The notes beneath the pieces are model-generated. The model was not told the origin of the DNA. It saw nothing but the letters and a program-made list of their open reading frames with translations, and searched no databases. Of a stretch of DNA of 64,000 bases, positions 60,080-64,000 are shown in pieces; the first letter of the stretch is position 1; every line of letters starts with the position of its first letter. The stretch comes from Micromonospora globbae (GTDB taxonomy: Bacteria; Actinomycetota; Actinomycetes; Mycobacteriales; Micromonosporaceae). The position numbers and the translations under genes were made by a program. Location of the stretch: the NCBI RefSeq assembly GCF_003610785.1, contig NZ_RAQQ01000002.1, positions 372,001-436,000 on the forward strand. The letters run 5' to 3'.

Positions 60080-61699
60080 GTGACCGCCGTCGAGCGGGAC
60101 GAGACGCGCGCCGAGGCGGCCCCGCCGCCCCCGGCCACCCCGCCGCGCCCGCTGCCGCTCGCCGTGGCGGTGCCGGCGGCGGTGCTGGCCGGGCTGGCGC
60201 TGCTGGTGGCGTTCCCCCCGTACGGGGTGTGGCCGCTCGCGCCGGTCGGTGTGGCGCTGCTGGCCGCGGCCGCGCACCGGCGGCGGCTGCGCGCCGGCGC
60301 CGGGCTGGGCTTCCTGACCGGGGTGGCGTTCTTCGCCCCGCTGCTGGCCTGGACGAACCTGCACACCGGCTACCTGCCGTGGGTGCTGCTGTCGCTGCTG
60401 CAGGCCGCCTACCTGGCGCTGCTCGGCGCCGCCACCGCCTGGGTGTCGCCGCTGGCCGACCGGGCCCGGTGGTGCTGGGCGCCGCTGACCGGTGTGCTGT
60501 GGGTGGGGCAGGAGGCGCTGCGCGACCGCACCCCGTTCGGCGGGTTCCCGTGGGGGCGGCTCGCGTTCAGCCAGGGCGACGCGCCGCTGCTGCGGCTGGC
60601 CGCGTTCGGCGGCGCCCCTCTGGTGACGTTCGCCGTGGCCGTGGCCGGTGGGCTGCTGCTGGCCGCCGGGTGGCGGCGGTGGGACGCCGCCGGGCTGCGC
60701 AGCGCCCGGTGGTGGCGGCCGGTGGCCGGGCTGACGGTCGGGGCGGTGCTGGTGTGCGCGGCGGGACTCCTGGTGCCGGTGGGACCGGCCGGCGGCGGCG
60801 CCACGGTCACCGTGGCGATCGTGCAGGGCAACGTGCCCCGGCTGGGCCTGGACTTCAACGCCCAGCGGCAGGCGGTGCTCGACAACCACGCCGACGCCAC
60901 CCTCGAACTGGCCGCCCGCGTGGCCGACGGGACGCAGCCCCGACCCGACCTGGTGGTGTGGCCGGAGAACGCCAGCGACATCGACCCGCTGCGCAACCGG
61001 GCCGCCGGGGCGCGGATCGCGCAGGCCGCCGACACGATCGGCGCGCCGATCCTCGTCGGCGCCGTGCTGCTCGGGCCCGGCGACGGGCAGGTCCGCAACG
61101 CCGGGATCCTGTGGCGGCCCGGCGCCGGCCCCGACCTGGACCAGCTGTACGTCAAACGGCACCCCGTGCCGTTCGCCGAGTACGTGCCGCTGCGCGACAT
61201 CGCCCGCATGGTCAGCAAGCAGGTCGACCGGGTGCGGGCGGACTTCGTGCCCGGCAGTGCCCCGGGCGTGGTGCGCGCCGGCCCGGTGGTGCTCGGCGAC
61301 GTGATCTGCTTCGAGGTGGCGTACGACGAGGTGGTCCGCGACACCGTCACCGGCGGCGCGCAGCTGCTCGTCGTGCAGACCAACAACGCCACGTTCAACG
61401 TGGCCGAGGCCCGCCAGCAACTGGCCATGGTGCGGCTGCGGGCGGTCGAGCACGGCCGGCCGGCGTTGATGGCCTCCACGGTCGGGGTGTCCGGGTTCGT
61501 GGCCCCGGACGGGCGGGTAAGCGACGCCACCGGGTTCAACACCCGCGAGGTGGTGGTGCGGCAGCTGCGCCTGGCCGACGGGCGCACCGTGGCCACCCGT
61601 GTCGGGCTGTGGCCCGAGGTGGTGCTGGCCGGCCTGGCGGTGGCCGCCCTGGCCGGCGCGGCGGTGCTACGCCGGAGGCAGCGCGTCGGGTCCGCGTAG
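60080..61699 (+). CDS. lnt: Apolipoprotein N-acyltransferase
   Basis: This 539-residue protein starts at GTG 60080. It has about six to eight hydrophobic segments followed by a nitrilase-like extracytoplasmic domain with catalytic triad E296 (WPENAS), K359 (YVKRHPVPFAEYVP) and C410 (GDVICFEVAYD), as in Lnt. It transfers an acyl chain to the N-terminal Cys of lipoproteins. In M. tuberculosis this domain is fused to the mannosyltransferase in Ppm1; here the mannosyltransferase is a separate gene 37 nt downstream. Confidence 0.95.
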   Translation: MTAVERDETRAEAAPPPPATPPRPLPLAVAVPAAVLAGLALLVAFPPYGVWPLAPVGVALLAAAAHRRRLRAGAGLGFLTGVAFFAPLLAWTNLHTGYLPWVLLSLLQAAYLALLGAATAWVSPLADRARWCWAPLTGVLWVGQEALRDRTPFGGFPWGRLAFSQGDAPLLRLAAFGGAPLVTFAVAVAGGLLLAAGWRRWDAAGLRSARWWRPVAGLTVGAVLVCAAGLLVPVGPAGGGATVTVAIVQGNVPRLGLDFNAQRQAVLDNHADATLELAARVADGTQPRPDLVVWPENASDIDPLRNRAAGARIAQAADTIGAPILVGAVLLGPGDGQVRNAGILWRPGAGPDLDQLYVKRHPVPFAEYVPLRDIARMVSKQVDRVRADFVPGSAPGVVRAGPVVLGDVICFEVAYDEVVRDTVTGGAQLLVVQTNNATFNVAEARQQLAMVRLRAVEHGRPALMASTVGVSGFVAPDGRVSDATGFNTREVVVRQLRLADGRTVATRVGLWPEVVLAGLAVAALAGAAVLRRRQRVGSA

Positions 61700-61736
61700 A
61701 CGACCAGCCGGTACGCCGGCGGGAGCGGAGGGGACC

Positions 61737-62528
61737 GTGCACGAGGAGGCGACCGGCGTCGACGGCGTCGGGCGGGTGCTGGTGGTGATCCCCACCTACA
61801 ACGAGGCCGCCAACGTCAGCGACATTGTGGCGCGGGTACGCCGCGCCGCCCCGGCGGTGGACGTCCTCGTCGCCGACGACAACAGCCCCGACGGCACCGG
61901 GGCCATCGCCGACGCGATGGCCGGGACCGACCCCCGCGTGCACGTGCTGCACCGGGAGGGCAAGCAGGGCCTCGGCGCCGCGTACCTGGCCGGGTTCGCG
62001 TGGGCGCGGGAACGCGGCTACGACGCGGTGGTGGAGATGGACGCCGACGGCTCCCACGCCCCGGAGGACCTGCCGGCGCTGCTGGCCGCCGCCCGCGACG
62101 CCGACGTGGTCATCGGGTCGCGGTGGACCCGTGGGGCGCGGGTGGTGAACTGGCCGTTGCGGCGGCACGCCCTGTCCCGCTGCGGCAACCTGTACGCGCG
62201 GCTGGCGCTGGGCGTGCCGGTCACCGACGCCACCGGCGGTTACCGCGTCTACCGGCGCGGCGCGCTCGAGGCGATGGACCTCGCGACGGTGTGCTCGCAG
62301 GGCTACTCGTTCCAGGTGGAGCTGTCCCGGCTCGCGCACCGCGCCGGGATGCGCATCGTCGAGGTGCCGATCACCTTCGCCGAGCGGGAACGCGGCGACA
62401 GCAAGATGAGCCCCCTCATCGTGGCGGAGGCCCTGTGGCGGATCACCACCTGGGCCGTGCAGGACCGGCGGCAGGCCGTGCGGCGCGGCCTGCACGGCAC
62501 CCCCACCGGGCAGGTGCGGTGGCCGTGA
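61737..62528 (+). CDS. Polyprenol-phosphate mannosyltransferase (Dpm1/Ppm1 catalytic domain)
   Basis: This 263-residue protein starts at GTG 61737 with GGAGGGG. It is a GT2 glycosyltransferase: VVIPTYNEAANVSDIV, DDNSPDGTG, metal site EMDADGSHAPEDL, and the region around GSRWTRGARVVNWPL and SQGYSFQVELSRLAHRAGM. It makes polyprenyl-phosphomannose from GDP-mannose for lipoarabinomannan-type glycolipid and glycoprotein mannosylation outside the cytoplasm. It lacks the C-terminal transmembrane helices of eukaryotic-type enzymes. It forms an operon with lnt, equivalent to the two halves of mycobacterial Ppm1. Confidence 0.95.
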   Translation: MHEEATGVDGVGRVLVVIPTYNEAANVSDIVARVRRAAPAVDVLVADDNSPDGTGAIADAMAGTDPRVHVLHREGKQGLGAAYLAGFAWARERGYDAVVEMDADGSHAPEDLPALLAAARDADVVIGSRWTRGARVVNWPLRRHALSRCGNLYARLALGVPVTDATGGYRVYRRGALEAMDLATVCSQGYSFQVELSRLAHRAGMRIVEVPITFAERERGDSKMSPLIVAEALWRITTWAVQDRRQAVRRGLHGTPTGQVRWP

Positions 62529-62598
62529 GCCCCACCGTGTCATGCTTGACGCGGGGCCACGCCGGCGCCACCGGCGCCACGACGACCGATGAGGTGAG

Positions 62599-63114
62599 AT
62601 GCGCCGAGGACTGAGGTTCGTACCGCTGGCCATGCTGGCCGCGCTCGTGCTGGAGCTGGCCGTTTTCGTCCTGGTGGGGCGGGCCGTCGGGTTCGGCGTC
62701 GCGTTGCTGCTGGTGCTGGCCGCGTCGCTGCTGGGGATGGTGCTGCTGCGGCGCGAGGGGATGCGCGCCTGGCGGGGCTTCCGGACGGCCGCGCAGGCCG
62801 GCCAGCCGCCGGGACGGCAGGTGACCGACGGGCTCGTGGGGCTGCTGGGTGCCCTGTTGCTGGCGGTGCCGGGGCTGGTCAGCGGCCTGGTCGGGCTTCT
62901 GCTGCTGGTGCCGCCCGTGCGGGCCGTGGCCCGCGTCGGCGTGCAACGGGCCACGGAGCGGCGGGTGTCGTCGATGGTTGCCGGTGACCTGTTCGGGCCG
63001 CGCCGGGTACGGGTGCGCCGCGGCGCGCCACGGCCGGCGCCGCAGCCGGACACGGAGCCGCCCGTCGTGGTCGACGGGGGCCGGGCCATCGAGGGTGAGA
63101 TCGTCGAGCGGTGA
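62599..63114 (+). CDS. fxsA: FxsA-family membrane protein
   Basis: This 171-residue protein starts at ATG 62599 after GAGGTGAG. Four hydrophobic segments (LAMLAALVLELAVFVLVG, GVALLLVLAASLLGMVLL, LVGLLGALLLAVPGLVSGLVGLLLLVPP) match FxsA, and the C-terminal tail is basic and cytoplasmic. FxsA relates to phage-exclusion suppression in E. coli; its cellular role is unclear. The neighbour of the Dpm/Lnt pair and rbpA, as in mycobacteria. Confidence 0.9.
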   Translation: MRRGLRFVPLAMLAALVLELAVFVLVGRAVGFGVALLLVLAASLLGMVLLRREGMRAWRGFRTAAQAGQPPGRQVTDGLVGLLGALLLAVPGLVSGLVGLLLLVPPVRAVARVGVQRATERRVSSMVAGDLFGPRRVRVRRGAPRPAPQPDTEPPVVVDGGRAIEGEIVER

Positions 63115-63120
63115 CACCGG

Positions 63121-63166
63121 ACACGACGGCGCCCCCGGGAGGAACCTCCCGGGGGCGCCGTCGTGT
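63121..63166. terminator. 22-bp perfect bidirectional hairpin
   Basis: The arm 63121-63142 (ACACGACGGCGCCCCCGGGA followed by GG) is perfectly complementary to 63145-63166, leaving only two unpaired bases. It lies between the converging fxsA and rbpA stops. Confidence 0.85.
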
Positions 63167-63175
63167 CGTGCCTCG

Positions 63176-63517
63176 TCAGGCCCGGCCGCGGCGGGCCCGG
63201 ACCTCCTGGAGCCGCTCGGCGAGGATGTCCTCCAGCTCGGCGATCGAGCGGCGCTCCAGCAGCATGTCCCAGTGAGTGCGCGGCGGCTTCGCCTTCTTCT
63301 GCTCGGGCTCACTGCCGTCGACCAGCCGGGCGACGCTGCCGTCGAACTTGCACTCCCAGGTCGTGGGGACCTCGGCGTCGACGGCGAACGGCACCTCGAA
63401 CTGGTGGCCCTTGGCGCAGAGGTACTCGCGGGTCTGCCGTGGCGCGAGCTCCGTGTTGCGGTCGGACTCGTAGCTGACCGCGCCCAGGCGGCTTCCGCGC
63501 AGCATACGCTCGCCCAT
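63176..63517 (-). CDS. rbpA: RNA polymerase-binding protein RbpA
   Basis: This 113-residue protein starts at ATG 63517 with GAGGGGAAG. It begins MGERMLRGSRLGAVSYESDR, the core-binding N-terminal part, then the central RbpA core domain (C34, H38, C56) and the C-terminal sigma-interacting domain (KAKPPRTHWDMLLERRSIAELEDIL). RbpA stabilises open complexes of housekeeping and group 2 sigma holoenzymes. In Streptomyces RbpA four zinc ligands are C34, H38, C56, C59; here position 59 is Asp (WECKFDG), an unusual substitution. A sigma-R-type promoter is found upstream. Confidence 0.97.
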   Translation of the reverse strand: MGERMLRGSRLGAVSYESDRNTELAPRQTREYLCAKGHQFEVPFAVDAEVPTTWECKFDGSVARLVDGSEPEQKKAKPPRTHWDMLLERRSIAELEDILAERLQEVRARRGRA

Positions 63518-63557
63518 GATCGACTTCCCCTCGTTCGTGGTGCTGGTCTTATCGTGT

Positions 63558-63585
63558 AACGGCCGGTGCCCGCCAGGCCATTCCC
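63558..63585 (-). promoter_or_regulatory. Sigma-R (SigH/SigR)-type promoter of rbpA
   Basis: On the minus strand GGGAAT (63585-63580) is followed after 19 nt by GTT (63560-63558), the GGAAT-N18/19-GTT consensus of thiol-stress sigma factors. The inferred start is about 35 nt before the rbpA ATG. rbpA belongs to the SigR regulon in Streptomyces, which supports the match. Confidence 0.6.
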
Positions 63586-63768
63586 GCCCGAGGGCGCGTG
63601 ACGCCCACGGCCGGGCCCGACCAAGGGTAGCCGGCCGTCACAGGGGCCCGACGGGCTCGTGCCCGGCCGGGTCGCGACGGTGGAGTGGCATCGACTGTCA
63701 CCGGCGATGTTAACCGCCCCGGCCGGGGGCAGGTTGCGGCCGCCGAGTGGTCCGGTCGCCGGCCCCGG

Positions 63769-64000
63769 TCAGGCCGCCGGGGTGGGCGGCAGCGGCAACG
63801 GCAGTCCGGGCAGGCCGTCGATGCTCGTCGCCACGTGCTCCTTGCCGGCGAAGTAGGCGCTCAGCGACGCGTCGTCCTCCCGCGCGAACCGCCGGCCGTG
63901 CAGGTCGCGGTCAGCCTCGTAGGTCATGAACGGCACCGCGTACCCGCAGGTGTCGCGGATCAGGTCGGCGCGCACCACGATGATCGCCCGCAGGCCGTGC
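63769..64000 (-). CDS. PNPOx-like FMN-binding family protein, C-terminal part (truncated by window end)
   Basis: The frame runs off the right edge. The visible 76 residues (GLRAIIVVRADLIRDTCGYAVPFMTYEADRDLHGRR...SLSAYFAGKEHVATSIDGLPGLP) match the end of pyridoxamine-5'-phosphate-oxidase-like proteins, including RDTCGY with VPFM and a terminal SIDGLPGL. Such actinobacterial proteins often are FMN- or F420-dependent reductases of unknown substrate. The catalytic core is outside the window. Confidence 0.7.
   Translation of the reverse strand, partial: HGLRAIIVVRADLIRDTCGYAVPFMTYEADRDLHGRRFAREDDASLSAYFAGKEHVATSIDGLPGLPLPLPPTPAA

Noticed and set aside
57797..61453. A 1218-codon open frame on the minus strand opposite the oxidoreductase fusion and lnt.
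   Set aside because: It is antisense to well-recognised genes and has no domain signature.

Overview
The window is very GC-rich DNA from an actinobacterium. Its core is a Pup-proteasome locus (mpa, dop, pup, prcB, prcA, pafA, pafBC, tatAC, helY) whose flanks (metH, a RecB-like nuclease, trmI, an Xaa-Pro peptidase, lnt, a dolichol-phosphate-mannose-synthase-like gene, fxsA, rbpA) resemble, from memory of gene order, the region metH to rbpA of Mycobacterium tuberculosis. Separate lnt and mannosyltransferase genes, the secreted proteases and chitinase, and a long GATCTTGCACTTT-type palindrome point to Micromonosporaceae (Micromonospora-like) rather than Mycobacterium. This placement is inference.

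Layout. 1-7.5 kb: the 3' part of metH, two secreted proteases (M1 metallo, S1 serine), an ECF42 sigma factor with its YCII/DGPF partner, a lipoprotein zinc peptidase and a HAD phosphatase. 7.5-13.2 kb: an FtsX/MacB-type ABC exporter and a NarL-type two-component system, all on the minus strand. 13.2-17.6 kb: an Fe-S RecB-family nuclease, an M50 membrane protease, trmI, a tandem 80-bp repeat, an unknown gene and a ferredoxin. 17.7-25.4 kb: mpa, dop, pup, a frameshifted endonuclease VII-like gene, prcB, prcA, pafA. 25.4-32 kb: a small membrane protein, an oxalate-decarboxylase-like bicupin, a DUF3866 protein, a cation diffusion facilitator, pafB-pafC. 32-39.5 kb: tatA-tatC, a lipid kinase, a HAD hydrolase, helY, a 5'-3' exonuclease. 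39.6-48.9 kb: accessory genes (MFS exporter with a divergent HxlR-peroxiredoxin fusion, GH18 chitinase, M24 peptidase, acyl-CoA dehydrogenase, Lrp regulator, histidine phosphatase, XRE regulator with divergent SDR, CsbD). 48.9-57.6 kb: a lysine-degradation cluster of the beta-lysine / 3,5-diaminohexanoate type (kamA divergent from kdd-amidohydrolase-kamD-kamE-kal-mutL-like), followed by a possible non-coding RNA. 57.6-64 kb: a cupin regulator with a divergent FAD oxidoreductase-methyltransferase fusion, lnt, the mannosyltransferase, fxsA, rbpA and the end of a PNPOx-like gene.

How they work together. Dop deamidates Pup's C-terminal Gln, PafA ligates Pup to lysines, Mpa unfolds pupylated substrates into the PrcA/PrcB core, and PafBC is a DNA-damage regulator. 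Strong hairpins after mpa, pup and prcA divide this locus into several transcription units. In the kam cluster, KamA makes beta-lysine, KamDE makes 3,5-diaminohexanoate, Kdd oxidises it and Kal yields crotonyl-CoA. The cleavage enzyme Kce is not in the window. The MutL-like ATPase is probably the B12 reactivator.

Regulatory reading. At least 13 genes have a TAnnnT-like hexamer 6-9 nt upstream of the start codon, most often exactly 7 nt, as expected of leaderless transcripts. A sigma-R-type promoter lies before rbpA, a MerR-type 19-bp-spacer promoter before the ABC exporter, and a dyad operator before the HxlR fusion. No tRNA, rRNA, CRISPR array, insertion sequence or prophage was recognised.
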